Assembly: GCF_900101885.1 (NCBI RefSeq)
Contig: NZ_FNAN01000013.1
Coordinates: forward strand, 124,001-188,000
Length of the DNA: 64,000 nucleotides
DNA from: Dyadobacter soli
GTDB taxonomy: Bacteria; Bacteroidota; Bacteroidia; Cytophagales; Spirosomataceae
Reading direction: 5' to 3'
The position numbers and the translations under genes are program-made. Below, piece by piece: positions 25,477-34,890 of this stretch; position 1 is the first letter of the stretch; the number at the start of each line of letters is the position of its first letter. Below the pieces are notes generated by a model that was given only the letters and a program-made list of their open reading frames with translations, had not been told where the DNA came from and ran no database searches.

Positions 25477-28077
25477 ATGGCGACTTACATTCTTGGATTT
25501 CCAGATATTGATAAAACGAAAATTGAAATAACAGGGGGGAAGGGGGCCAATCTGGGCGAACTTGCCGGCATCACGGATATTCGGGTACCCGATGGTTTCT
25601 GTATTAGCACCGATGCATTCCGGCAGGTAATAGCGGTGGCGCAGATGGGTAATTTGTTGGAACGACTTTCACGATTGACCGCAGCGGACAGGACTCAAAT
25701 CGCCGCACTCGGCCGCGAGATCCGCAATGCGATCGAAGCGGCTGTAATCCCGGATGCTATTCGTGAGGAGGTAGTCGGCTGGGTTGCGCAAGTCGGGGTG
25801 CAGCATGCGTATGCGGTGCGGTCGAGTGCGACGGCGGAGGATTTGCCGAATGCTTCATTTGCAGGGCAGCAGGATACCTACCTGAACATCATCGGCAGCG
25901 ACGCGATTTTGCGGCACATCAGCAAGTGCTGGGCGTCATTGTTTACCGACCGGGCGATCACGTACCGCATTCAAAACGGCTTCGATCACCGTAAAGTGAG
26001 CCTGGCGGTGGTGGTGCAACGGATGGTTTTTCCGCAGGCGTCGGGCATTTTGTTCACGGCTGATCCCGTGACTTCCCACCGAAAAGTGACGTCCATTGAC
26101 GCCAGCTTCGGGTTGGGTGAAGCATTGGTGGCGGGTCTGGTGAATGCGGACATTTACAAAGTGCGGGATGGCGAAATCATTGAAAAGAAGGTTTCTGCCA
26201 AGAAAATAGCCATTTACGCATTGCTGGACGGCGGCACGGAAGAAGTGGAAGTTGAACCGGAGCAACAAAATATTCAAACCCTTACCGATGGTCAGATCCT
26301 GCGGCTGGAAGAGCTAGGCAGGAAAATCGAGGCGCATTTCGGTCATCCGCAGGATATTGAATGGTGTGTGGCCGAAGATGAATTTTACATTGTACAAAGT
26401 CGGCCGATCACTACATTATTCCCCATTCCGGTGGTTGGTGACAGTGAAAATCACTTGTATGTCTCGGTAGGCCACCAGCAGATGATGACGGACGCTTTGA
26501 AGCCGCTGGGGCTGTCGACATGGCAGCTTACGGGTCCGCGGCGGATGCATGTTGCGGGCGGGCGTATGTTTGTGGATGTGGCGCAGGACCTGGTTTCGCC
26601 TGCGGGCAGGCGGGTGGTGATGGAGGTGCTCGGCAAGTCCGACCCGCTCGTGAAGACCGCGGTGACGGCCATTCTGGAACGCAGGGATTTCATCACAATT
26701 AATGCAGAAGAAACGGACGCGCCCAAGCCCTCTCAGGGGCCTTCACCGCATGATTTCTTCACCCTCAATGCCTATGATCCTTCCATTGTACACGAGCTGA
26801 TCGCGCGCAGTGAAGCTTCGGTAGCAGCATTGAGCGAAAATATCCGTACAAAATCGGGAACGGACCTGATCGACTTCATCCTTGACGATTTCGAGCAAAG
26901 GAAAAGCCAGGCCGATCCGCAGAGTTTCGGGGTGCTCGTGACGTCGATGAATGCAGCATTCTGGATTAATGAAAAAATGAGTGAATGGCTGGGCGAAAAG
27001 AATATGGCCGATGCGCTTTCGCAATCGGTACCGAACAATGTCACGTCGGAAATGGGGCTCGCGCTGCTGGATGTGGCGGATGCTATCCGGCCTTACCCGG
27101 AGGTGATCCGCTATTTGCAGGAGGCAGGAGGCAATGATTTTCCGGATGGACTGGGCGCACTGGAAGGCGGAGCGGAGGCTTTGGCGGCTATTCATGCATT
27201 TCTCGACAAATATGGAATGCGCTGCGCGGGAGAAATCGATATTACACGGACCCGTTGGAGTGAAAGACCGGCCATTCTTATTCCATTGATTTTAAGCAAT
27301 ATCAAAAACCAGGAGCCCGGTGCCGGCAAGCGGAAGTTTGAACAAGGGCAACAGGAAGCTGCACGGAAGGAGGCGGAATTGCTGAACCGGCTCAGGCAAT
27401 TGCCCGACGGCGAACAAAAAGCGGAGGAAACGAAGCGCATGATCGGCTTGCTGCGAAGCCTGGCGGGTTACCGCGAATATCCCAAGTACGCCATCGTAAG
27501 CCGGTATTTTGTGTACAAAAAAGCATTGATGGAAGAAGCTGCGCGGCTCGTGAAGGCGCATGTGATTCACGAAAAGGAGGATATTTTCTACCTCGGATAC
27601 GAGGAAATCCGGGAGCTGATACGTACGCAAAAGGCAGATTACGAGCTCATTAATCAGCGAAAAGAAGCATTTGGATACTTTGAAAAACTGAATCCGCCAA
27701 GGGTAATGACCTCCGATGGCGAAGTGGTTACGGGCAAGCACAGCCACGAAAACCTGCCAGAAGGGGCTATCGGCGGTTTGGGTGTTTCCGCGGGTGTGAT
27801 CGAGGGACGGGCGCGCGTAGTACTGAATATGGAAGACGCCGACCTTGAACCGGGCGATATTCTGGTAACCGCATTCACCGATCCGAGCTGGACGCCCCTG
27901 TTTGTCGCGATCAAAGGACTGGTAACGGAAGTGGGCGGTTTAATGACCCACGGCGCGGTGATTGCCCGGGAATACGGCCTGCCGGCAGTGGTGGGAGTAG
28001 AGAATGCCACGCGGCTCATTCAGGATGGGCAAAAAATACGTGTGCACGGGACGGAAGGATATATCGAGCTCCTCTGA
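25477..28077 (+). CDS. rph: rifampin phosphotransferase
   Basis: An 866-residue three-domain phosphotransferase. The N-terminal ATP-grasp domain starts with GGKGANLGELAGI and includes AVRSSATAEDLPNASFAGQQ and DIEWCVAEDEFYIVQSRPIT. The middle domain, with GHQQMMTDALKPLG and YREYPKYAIVSRYFVYKKA, corresponds to the rifamycin-binding part. The C-terminal swivelling domain carries the phosphohistidine H825 in GGLMTHGAVIAREYG. Phosphoenolpyruvate synthase is ruled out because its C-terminal TIM barrel is missing, and both length and His position fit the RPH family of Gram-positive bacteria. RPH inactivates rifamycins by transferring the beta-phosphate of ATP. Confidence 0.85.
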   Translation: MATYILGFPDIDKTKIEITGGKGANLGELAGITDIRVPDGFCISTDAFRQVIAVAQMGNLLERLSRLTAADRTQIAALGREIRNAIEAAVIPDAIREEVVGWVAQVGVQHAYAVRSSATAEDLPNASFAGQQDTYLNIIGSDAILRHISKCWASLFTDRAITYRIQNGFDHRKVSLAVVVQRMVFPQASGILFTADPVTSHRKVTSIDASFGLGEALVAGLVNADIYKVRDGEIIEKKVSAKKIAIYALLDGGTEEVEVEPEQQNIQTLTDGQILRLEELGRKIEAHFGHPQDIEWCVAEDEFYIVQSRPITTLFPIPVVGDSENHLYVSVGHQQMMTDALKPLGLSTWQLTGPRRMHVAGGRMFVDVAQDLVSPAGRRVVMEVLGKSDPLVKTAVTAILERRDFITINAEETDAPKPSQGPSPHDFFTLNAYDPSIVHELIARSEASVAALSENIRTKSGTDLIDFILDDFEQRKSQADPQSFGVLVTSMNAAFWINEKMSEWLGEKNMADALSQSVPNNVTSEMGLALLDVADAIRPYPEVIRYLQEAGGNDFPDGLGALEGGAEALAAIHAFLDKYGMRCAGEIDITRTRWSERPAILIPLILSNIKNQEPGAGKRKFEQGQQEAARKEAELLNRLRQLPDGEQKAEETKRMIGLLRSLAGYREYPKYAIVSRYFVYKKALMEEAARLVKAHVIHEKEDIFYLGYEEIRELIRTQKADYELINQRKEAFGYFEKLNPPRVMTSDGEVVTGKHSHENLPEGAIGGLGVSAGVIEGRARVVLNMEDADLEPGDILVTAFTDPSWTPLFVAIKGLVTEVGGLMTHGAVIAREYGLPAVVGVENATRLIQDGQKIRVHGTEGYIELL

Positions 28078-28090
28078 CGTCCCGTGCACA
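28041..28090. terminator. hairpin spanning the rph stop codon
   Basis: TGTGCACGGGAC (28041-28052) and GTCCCGTGCACA (28079-28090) are a perfect 12-bp inverted repeat with 26 bases between. The left arm encodes part of the rph C terminus; the stop codon (28075-28077) lies in the loop. No U-tract follows, so it may be a 3' stabiliser or a convergent-gene insulator rather than a classic terminator. Confidence 0.55.
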
Positions 28091-28112
28091 TAGTTTAATG
28101 GCCGGTTAATGC

Positions 28113-29975
28113 CTAGTTTTTCAGCCAGGCCTCGTTCAGCGCCTTTTTGGAATCGTCGGCGAAACGGAAGCCGTCGCCGTCTTTGTAATTCAGTTTGACG
28201 GTGCCTTTCAGCTCCATATCCTGGCCATTACGGTTAACTTTCACAGTAATAGGGCTGCCCTCATCAAGGTCGTAGCCGAGGTACACGAGCGCCATGATGT
28301 TTTTCGGATCGACGGCTATGCCGTTGAATTCCACGAAAATGTCGTTGTCCTGAATGCCCAGGCTTTTGTAAAATGCGTTCTGGTCGTCGGCCATGTGCGC
28401 GAGTACGTGTGTACGCGAGGTGTCGGGTTTGATGTAAATGACGTCGTTACGAAGGAAAACGATCGGTTCGGGGAAAGGTATGGTCTGTTTTTTAAGGCCT
28501 ACTTTGCCTACAAAGTCCTCATAACGGATCGGTTCGCCCATGACCACGTGTTTATCGAGGAAGGCACCCGCTTCGGGACCGGCTATCTGCGTGATGACCG
28601 GGATCAGCTCGGCGTCGTCGAAAGGCTTTTGCGGGCCGTATTTCTGCGACAGCTCGCCCATGAGCCAGAGCAGGCCGCGCTGGCCCTGCGTTTTCTCGCG
28701 GATCACGATATCGAGGCACATCGCAATGAGTGCACCTTTTTCGTACACATTCGGGTATTGCGGTTTCAGCTTGGGGTCGAGGATGTTACGGCTCATTTCG
28801 GTGAACGACAGGCTGTCGGAATACGACTGCGATTGTTCCACTTTTTTAGCCATCAGATCATAGAAGGCATCCGCGCCGATGAGCCCCTGGTTTACCTGGA
28901 AAAGGTTGGAGAAATACTCGGTAACGCCTTCGTAAAACCATAAATGCTGGCTCATTTTGGGTGCATTGAAATCGAAATAATGGATTTCCTTCGAATGCAC
29001 TTTCAACGGGGCAATGGTATGGAAAAACTCGTGACTGATGACGTGGATCAGGTCCTTGCTTTTCATGGGCTCCCTGAAAACCGCCGTCGTGGAGGCATTG
29101 TGCTCCAAGGCGCCAATGCCCTTGGCATCGTTATTCGCGCCGGACGATATGTAGGTCAGCACGGCGTATTTGGGTGTGTCATTAATTTTGCCCAAAAATT
29201 TCTTCTGCGCGCGCATCATCTTTTCCAGGTCGGGTTTCAATGCGGAAGCATGCGTTTTCCCGCTTTGCGAGTAAATGCCGAGCAATACCTCCATTCCATC
29301 GACTTTGAAAGAAAATGTATCCGGTGCGGCGTACATGACCGGGTTGTCGATCACGTCGGGGTAACGCGGGATCTGGAACACGTCTTTACGAGCGTCGTTG
29401 TCGGTATCGGTGAGCGCCGTTGTGCCGTAGAGCGTTTCAGGGTGTGAGACAGTAATGCGGTAAGGCGTTTCGGTTTGTCCCGAAAAATAACCTACAAAAC
29501 CGGCCATATTGAGCAGGAAATGCTTACCGGCCTCGATATTGGTCCCCGCGGGAGAGAAAATGGTTTTGCTGTTTTCGGAAAAAGGGTCGCTTTCCACCTC
29601 GGTATCGAATGTGTCGCCTACCAGGTACGAAATGCGCGCCAGCTTCTTCGCCTGCGAAATGGTGACGGTATTCGAGTCGGTGCGGGTTACTTGCAATGCC
29701 TTGCCCTTTTTATCGAATGCCTGAACATCCTGCACATACCGGCCGTAATCTGCAATGGCGTAGGTGCCCGGGATGATTTTCGGGAAATTGTAGGTTGCAA
29801 TATCGTCAGTTTGCGCGGGCGGCGTTACGGTCACGCGCACACGGTCGGCATCCACATTGACGAGGTCTATTCCTACTTCAACTTCCTTGGAGCCCGAAGC
29901 CGGGCCTGGTTTGCTGCCTGCGCAGGAATACAACAGGGCGGTGAGCAACAAGCCGGACAAAATTTGTGATTTCAT
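28113..29975 (-). CDS. M61 family metallopeptidase with PDZ domain, lipoprotein
   Basis: A 620-residue lipoprotein (lipobox LLYSC, Cys 18). The zinc motif is H315-E316-F-F-H319 in ISHEFFHTIAPLKVHS, with the probable third ligand in WFYEGVTEYFS. A C-terminal PDZ domain follows (LGIQDNDIFVEFNGIAV, LDEGSPITVKVNRNG). This is the glycyl aminopeptidase-like M61 family, here anchored in an envelope membrane. It is the last gene of a tight five-gene operon downstream of an outer-membrane protein gene, 16 bases apart. Physiological substrates are unknown; a role in cell-surface peptide processing is likely. Confidence 0.9.
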   Translation of the reverse strand: MKSQILSGLLLTALLYSCAGSKPGPASGSKEVEVGIDLVNVDADRVRVTVTPPAQTDDIATYNFPKIIPGTYAIADYGRYVQDVQAFDKKGKALQVTRTDSNTVTISQAKKLARISYLVGDTFDTEVESDPFSENSKTIFSPAGTNIEAGKHFLLNMAGFVGYFSGQTETPYRITVSHPETLYGTTALTDTDNDARKDVFQIPRYPDVIDNPVMYAAPDTFSFKVDGMEVLLGIYSQSGKTHASALKPDLEKMMRAQKKFLGKINDTPKYAVLTYISSGANNDAKGIGALEHNASTTAVFREPMKSKDLIHVISHEFFHTIAPLKVHSKEIHYFDFNAPKMSQHLWFYEGVTEYFSNLFQVNQGLIGADAFYDLMAKKVEQSQSYSDSLSFTEMSRNILDPKLKPQYPNVYEKGALIAMCLDIVIREKTQGQRGLLWLMGELSQKYGPQKPFDDAELIPVITQIAGPEAGAFLDKHVVMGEPIRYEDFVGKVGLKKQTIPFPEPIVFLRNDVIYIKPDTSRTHVLAHMADDQNAFYKSLGIQDNDIFVEFNGIAVDPKNIMALVYLGYDLDEGSPITVKVNRNGQDMELKGTVKLNYKDGDGFRFADDSKKALNEAWLKN

Positions 29976-29991
29976 AATGATTTAATAGCGT

Positions 29992-30735
29992 TCAGTGAAA
30001 CCGGTAGCCGATTCCGAGGTTAAGGTAAATATTGTGCATGCCAAAATCGATACTCCGGAAGCCGGGCTCCATGAGCGGCGTCAATGCATAGTTCAGGTTT
30101 GCCGATACAAAAAGGCCGGAGTTGATGCGATAGTCGGCGCCGATTTCCACGCCTGCATTGATCCGCCGCACATTCTCCGAAAAGTCGTACGAAGCCGCAT
30201 CGATGTCTTCGCGCTCGCCTGTGGGCGTCTGGTTGCGTATGTACCCGTCGCGCGCGTCGCCTGCGAAGCGGTTGTCGAGCAGCAGGGACACAAACCCGCC
30301 CGCCTTGAACGTAAAATCGCTTTTGGGATGATAGGTCAAATGCAGGGGAAGCGTGAGGTAGCTGTTTTTGATTTCCGTTTTGACGCGCCCGGTGAAATAG
30401 CCGGTCACCGATTGATGCCCGTCGCTGCCTGCTTCATTAAATGTGGTATAGTAAGCCTTCACGCGCGCGTCCGTGGTCATGCCTTTTTGTTCAAAACGAA
30501 TGGCGGTAGCTAGTCCGAAATTGGGTGAAAAGCGGTAATCCAATCCTGCTTCGATACCCGGCTGAAATCCGGGGTTATACGACTCGATCTTTCGTATCGA
30601 CGCCGGTATCCCCACAGGCGTCGCCGCCCCGATCGACAGGCCCGCCCGGACAGTAAATGAAACCTTTTTCCCGTTCTGCGCCGCGGTATCGAGCGCAAAT
30701 GCCAGTAAAAGGATCAAAAGGTGGAGACGTTTCAT
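29992..30735 (-). CDS. outer-membrane beta-barrel protein
   Basis: A 247-residue protein with signal peptide LLILLLAFALDTAAQ. The rest alternates short amphipathic strands (SFTVRAGLSIGAATPVG, GIEAGLDYRFSPNFGLATA, FTFKAGGFVSLLLDNRF, GLFVSANLNYALTPL) and ends with the terminal strand LNLGIGYRFH, whose last aromatic residues are typical of barrel insertion. It fits the porin-like PorT/OmpW-size family. The ATG at 30735 (MKRLHLL) is preferred to one three codons upstream. It sits between a PCMD lipoprotein and M61 peptidase in the operon. Function is unknown. Confidence 0.85.
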   Translation of the reverse strand: MKRLHLLILLLAFALDTAAQNGKKVSFTVRAGLSIGAATPVGIPASIRKIESYNPGFQPGIEAGLDYRFSPNFGLATAIRFEQKGMTTDARVKAYYTTFNEAGSDGHQSVTGYFTGRVKTEIKNSYLTLPLHLTYHPKSDFTFKAGGFVSLLLDNRFAGDARDGYIRNQTPTGEREDIDAASYDFSENVRRINAGVEIGADYRINSGLFVSANLNYALTPLMEPGFRSIDFGMHNIYLNLGIGYRFH

Positions 30736-30753
30736 CGGGATCATCGGGAAAAG

Positions 30754-31854
30754 CTATTGGGTAACAATCTTCACGTCGTCGATATACAACTTGCTCCCGA
30801 CGGCCCCTTCAAAAATGGCACCATTCCTGCTGGAAGCGAATACGACTACGATTTTATAGGCAAATGCGGCAAGGTCATCCGCATTCACCTCCGATTTGTA
30901 GGTAAACGGGAGATTGAACGTCCCGTAACCGGTTCCCGGAGTGGCCGCGCCGGATGCCAGCTGCGCAATTCCAACCACACTGGGGTCGGTAAGCACGTTG
31001 GCGCCGTTGAGGAAGGGTTTTTCAGGGGAAGCTCTAAACATCACGGCGTAAATGTCGCACAGGTCCTGCCGGGCAGGCGTTACCGGCTTGCCGGTTTTGT
31101 CGGTTACCGGCCCGCCCGAAATGTATTTGTACGAGCCGGTCAGCCGTAGTGGTTTTTTGTTGAATGGAATGCCAAAAATCGTCGCTTCCAGCGGAGCCGT
31201 CAATGCTTTGGCGCCGTCGAAACTGCCCAGGAACAGGTTACCCGGTGCAATGGGCATGCCTACCAGTGCGCCGAGCGCGCCGGTCGATTTGGTTTCGAGA
31301 TAGGCGGCATATTGCCCCTGAACAGCATCGGTAGTACGCTGGGTAGGGTAGGCTTCCGGCCGTTTCTCGGGGGCGATCAGCGAAAAGCCGCTATTGCCGG
31401 ACGCCCAGATGTTCTGGTGCTCGGCTTCCACGAGTTCATACGGAATGTAGTAATTGCCATCGGGATTGACCGTCCAGTTTTCGAACATAAAATTGTCCGG
31501 CGCCACATTTTGCAGCAGGCTCACCCGGTAGTCTTTTTTCCAATGACCGTCCTCGGAAGTAACAGTGTAGGTCACGGGTTTGGAGAAATCCTGCGGCGTG
31601 CCCGAAGCGGGCTGAATACCCGCGCCTTCAGTAATGGTAAACTCGGGCGCGACGGCTTTGATATTCAGTTTCGAAAAATTGACGAACGCCGTCACGGTGG
31701 TATTGGTGAGCGACGGCGGCGAAATGAGGACGGAATCGGGCAATGTCATCGTCAGGATATCGGCCTCCATGTTTTCCGCTTCCGGTTTAATACACCCGGA
31801 AATGGTCAGCAATGCACCCAGAAAGGCCAATAATCCTGCATTTTTCATACGCAA
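30754..31854 (-). CDS. PCMD-domain lipoprotein
   Basis: A 366-residue lipoprotein (lipobox LTISGC, Cys 21). After an N-terminal domain of Ig or PKD type (TLPDSVLISPPSLTNTTVTA), the C-terminal 230 residues match the putative carbohydrate metabolism domain: FENWTVNPDGNYYIPYELVE, WASGNSGFSLI, GQYAAYLETKS, PLRLTGSYKYISG, and the end GAVGSKLYIDDVKIVTQ. Such proteins are surface-exposed and possibly bind glycans, but no member known to me has a defined activity. It lies 19 bases downstream of the histidine kinase gene, so the two-component system may be co-expressed with its envelope target. An alternative start is two codons in. Confidence 0.8.
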   Translation of the reverse strand: MRMKNAGLLAFLGALLTISGCIKPEAENMEADILTMTLPDSVLISPPSLTNTTVTAFVNFSKLNIKAVAPEFTITEGAGIQPASGTPQDFSKPVTYTVTSEDGHWKKDYRVSLLQNVAPDNFMFENWTVNPDGNYYIPYELVEAEHQNIWASGNSGFSLIAPEKRPEAYPTQRTTDAVQGQYAAYLETKSTGALGALVGMPIAPGNLFLGSFDGAKALTAPLEATIFGIPFNKKPLRLTGSYKYISGGPVTDKTGKPVTPARQDLCDIYAVMFRASPEKPFLNGANVLTDPSVVGIAQLASGAATPGTGYGTFNLPFTYKSEVNADDLAAFAYKIVVVFASSRNGAIFEGAVGSKLYIDDVKIVTQ

Positions 31855-31873
31855 TACTAAGCAATTTTTTCAC

Positions 31874-33973
31874 TCACATAAATTTTATCACCGTTCGCGT
31901 AACCCCATCCGCCGGATTTTCGAACCGCACCGCCAGCCCCGATTTGGTGGAAAGTTCGTCTACCAGCCTCAGCCCGAGGCCCGAAAGACTGCTTTGCTTG
32001 TCGGCATGGGCGAGGGTACTTTCATATTGCGCCTGTGTAAATGCAGGTCCGGAGTTTTCAATATACAGCTCGCGCTGCGCTTCCTGCCAGTCCAGGCGCA
32101 CCATACTTTGCTCGTCGGCTGCTTTTACGGCATTTTGGAGCAGGTTGCGAAGAATCGTTTGCAAATAGTAAGGATCGGTTTCCACCAATACTTCCTGCGG
32201 AATGCGCTGTTCGATGGTCAGTTGCCTGGCTTCAATATTCAAATGCAGCAGCCCCAGGCATTGGTCGGTTACCTGCGCGAGGCGCACAATTTCGATGCTT
32301 GGCTGGAATTGGTTCATCTGCGTTTTGGACCAGAGCAGGAGGTCTTCCATTGTTTCGAGCAGGGAGCCGGTGGCGGTTTGTATCTTTTCGCTGAGCTGCT
32401 GTTTTTGTGCGTGATTAAGCAGATCCGGATTCAGCTGTTGGAGTTTCAGGAATTGATAAACCTGGTTGATCGGCGAACGCAGGTCGTGGCTGATGATCCC
32501 GAAAAGCTTGGCTTTCGTGCGGTTGGCTTCTTCCAGCTCGGCGATCAGTTGGTTGAGCTGGCGGTTCTTCTCGTCGAGCAATGCGGCCGTGCGGCGTTTA
32601 TTCCGGTAAATAATACCTAGCAGTACCAGGGAAAGGCTCACGAATGCGAGGCCGGAGATCAGCCAGATGCGCTGCTTCTGCGCCTCGTCGATTTGCAGGT
32701 TCTTGATCTGTATCTCCCGCTGCTTCTCCTTGTTTTGGTACAATGCTTCCGCGTCGGCAATGCTCTTCCGGGACGATTCCAGGTAGAGCGAATCCCGCAT
32801 GGGCGCATATTTGTCGTAGTACGCGTAAGCTTTTTTCCAATCACCGGCAGCGGCGTAGCACCGGGCAATGGATTGCAGCAGCGCTACATACATTTGCTGT
32901 CCGAAATCCCGGATCATATCCTCCGATTCCACGAGTATCGGCAATGCTTCCTGATACCGGCCTTGCGCGTAATATACGCTCCCCTGCATGTAGCGCACCT
33001 GTGAGAGCAGGTAGTCGGGCGCCCATTTTTCGGCCAGTTGGGAAGCGCGGCGAATGTAAATCGCGGCACTGTCGGGCTGGTTGATATTGAGGTAATAATC
33101 CGTAAAACCCAGATCGGCGGCGATTTTGTTGCTTCTGCGGCGCGGCTGGATATTGCCCGGTTCGAGCATGGCCGAAAGGCTGTCGTAATAAGTGCGCGCC
33201 ATAGCCGGCTGTTTCAGCAGCAGGTAAGCGTCGGTCATGTCTTTGTAATAATGGTTGCGATAGTCGGTATTGCTAACCATGTATCCCCGGGCCTCCTTGC
33301 TGTACCGGACGCCGTTCTCGCCCTGCTGCAATTCAATGTACAGCTCGCCGAGGTTCATCAGGTCGGACACCACATATTCCCGGTCCTTCACCTTGCCTTC
33401 CGTGATCAGTTTTTTCTTGAATTCAATGGATTCAAGCAGGTAGCGGACCTGTTTTTCATATTCGCCCCGGGTACTGTAATAGTTTTGTACGGACGAGTAA
33501 AGCTCGATCTTGTCCATCGGATTCCGCAGCGTATCGATCATCGCCAGGGCTTCTTTCAGCGAAGCGTCGGCCTTGCCTTTGTAGCCGGCCACATTGTTGT
33601 ACAAAAACAGCAGCCTGTTGAGCGTCAACACGGTTTGCCGCGTATCGCGGGCCTTTTTGGCATATTCCAGCGATTTTTCATGCATTCGGAAGCAGCTATC
33701 CGACTTCGAGGTGGTTTCCAGTGCATACCCGAGCCGGTAATGGAAATAGGCAAGCCGTTTCAGGTCGGCAGGAGGGGTGATCCGAATGCCGTATTGCGCC
33801 GCTGCGTGCAATGCCGCATGTTGCTCATGAAGCGTCAGCGAATCGCAGATCGTTACCAGCCTTTTTAGCTTGGTTTGGGGAGTTTTGTAGGCGGAAAGGT
33901 CGGGAATGCTTTGGGCAAATGCCGCGCCTCCACACGCTACCAGCGCGAACAGGAATCGTAAGTGCTTTCCCAT
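31874..33973 (-). CDS. TPR-containing sensor histidine kinase
   Basis: A 699-residue sensor. A signal peptide is followed by a periplasmic array of tetratricopeptide repeats (residues about 35-400), a coiled linker, one transmembrane helix at about 430-452 (LISGLAFVSLSLVLLGIIY), then a HisKA domain with the phosphorylated His 496 in IISHDLRSPINQVYQF and a HATPase domain (LRNLLQNAVKAADEQ, SSLSGLGLRLVDEL). The G1 box reads IENSGPAF, not DNGxG, so ATP binding may be unusual. It ends the two-component pair with the LytTR regulator just upstream, three bases apart. Confidence 0.9.
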   Translation of the reverse strand: MGKHLRFLFALVACGGAAFAQSIPDLSAYKTPQTKLKRLVTICDSLTLHEQHAALHAAAQYGIRITPPADLKRLAYFHYRLGYALETTSKSDSCFRMHEKSLEYAKKARDTRQTVLTLNRLLFLYNNVAGYKGKADASLKEALAMIDTLRNPMDKIELYSSVQNYYSTRGEYEKQVRYLLESIEFKKKLITEGKVKDREYVVSDLMNLGELYIELQQGENGVRYSKEARGYMVSNTDYRNHYYKDMTDAYLLLKQPAMARTYYDSLSAMLEPGNIQPRRRSNKIAADLGFTDYYLNINQPDSAAIYIRRASQLAEKWAPDYLLSQVRYMQGSVYYAQGRYQEALPILVESEDMIRDFGQQMYVALLQSIARCYAAAGDWKKAYAYYDKYAPMRDSLYLESSRKSIADAEALYQNKEKQREIQIKNLQIDEAQKQRIWLISGLAFVSLSLVLLGIIYRNKRRTAALLDEKNRQLNQLIAELEEANRTKAKLFGIISHDLRSPINQVYQFLKLQQLNPDLLNHAQKQQLSEKIQTATGSLLETMEDLLLWSKTQMNQFQPSIEIVRLAQVTDQCLGLLHLNIEARQLTIEQRIPQEVLVETDPYYLQTILRNLLQNAVKAADEQSMVRLDWQEAQRELYIENSGPAFTQAQYESTLAHADKQSSLSGLGLRLVDELSTKSGLAVRFENPADGVTRTVIKFM

Positions 33974-33976
33974 CGG

Positions 33977-34696
33977 CTACATTTTCAATTTTGAAACAGC
34001 CGAACGATAGGTTTTCCCGATCGGGATCACGGCGCTTCCGCATACGAGTTCCGCAGGCCTGTGCTCGCGTACCTGCGCGAGCGAGACCGCGTAGCTCCTG
34101 TGTACGCGCATGAAGCGGTCGGCGGGGAGCTGTTCCATGAAACAGGAGAGCGTCGAAAGCGTGAGGTAACTTTTGGCCGGCGTGACGATTTTGGTATAAT
34201 CCTGCATCGCTTCCAGGTAAACAATGTCGCGTTGCGCAAGCTTTACTACATTATGCCCCTCCTTGATCGTCATCGTGTCGTGCCCGAAAAGCACCTCATA
34301 CGCCTGCGATTGCTGTTTCATTTCCCAAAATTCCCTGATCCGGGTCACTGTGAGCGCAAACCGCTGCTCCATGATTGGTTTGAGGACGTAATCCAGCGCC
34401 GACAATTCGAAGCCTTCGAGCGCGAAATCGGGGTGGGAGGTGATAAAAACGGCCATCGGTACCTCTTCCCTGAACTTGCGCAACAGCTCGATGCCGGTGA
34501 ATGCGGGCATTTCAATGTCGAGGAACACGAGGTCGGGTTGAATGTACTGCTGCGCTTCGTAACCTTCGAGCGGGTTGGTGAATGTGCCGCAGTTTTCGAG
34601 AAACGGGTAAGCCTTCACCATTTCGCTCAAAAAGAGCAGGTCGAAAGGGTTATCATCAATGGCAATAAAGCGGATTTTAGCGTGAGGAGACGTCAT
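33977..34696 (-). CDS. LytTR-family response regulator
   Basis: A 239-residue regulator: a CheY-like receiver (residues 8-115, phosphorylation site D60 in LVFLDIEMP, with the K of VLKP at its end) and a C-terminal LytTR DNA-binding domain (EGHNVVKLAQRDIVYLEAMQ, RFMRVHRSYAVSLAQV, PIGKTYRSAV). The start at 34696 (MTSPHAKIRF) is chosen because the longer frame to 34768 adds an unrelated hydrophobic stretch. It is the first gene of the operon with the histidine kinase, PCMD lipoprotein, barrel protein and M61 peptidase, and is probably autoregulatory. Confidence 0.92.
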   Translation of the reverse strand: MTSPHAKIRFIAIDDNPFDLLFLSEMVKAYPFLENCGTFTNPLEGYEAQQYIQPDLVFLDIEMPAFTGIELLRKFREEVPMAVFITSHPDFALEGFELSALDYVLKPIMEQRFALTVTRIREFWEMKQQSQAYEVLFGHDTMTIKEGHNVVKLAQRDIVYLEAMQDYTKIVTPAKSYLTLSTLSCFMEQLPADRFMRVHRSYAVSLAQVREHRPAELVCGSAVIPIGKTYRSAVSKLKM

Positions 34697-34890
34697 GAAA
34701 CGGGTGCAAAGGATTTGTACCCAATATATACAAAAAGCATATGCCACACACCGGTACGCTCCGGACATTCTGACTTAAAGGAACATGGCTCAACAAACGG
34801 CCCCGGAAAATAAATATACCCGTAATTTTACGCTAAAAGCGCTTCGAGGTATTCCATAAATTAACGGCTGCACCTAAAAAGCCGGAAATC

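Noticed and set aside
25477..28077. Annotation as phosphoenolpyruvate synthase
   Set aside because: The phosphohistidine domain is at the very C terminus (H825 of 866) and there is no PEP/pyruvate TIM barrel after it. The middle domain is of the RPH type.
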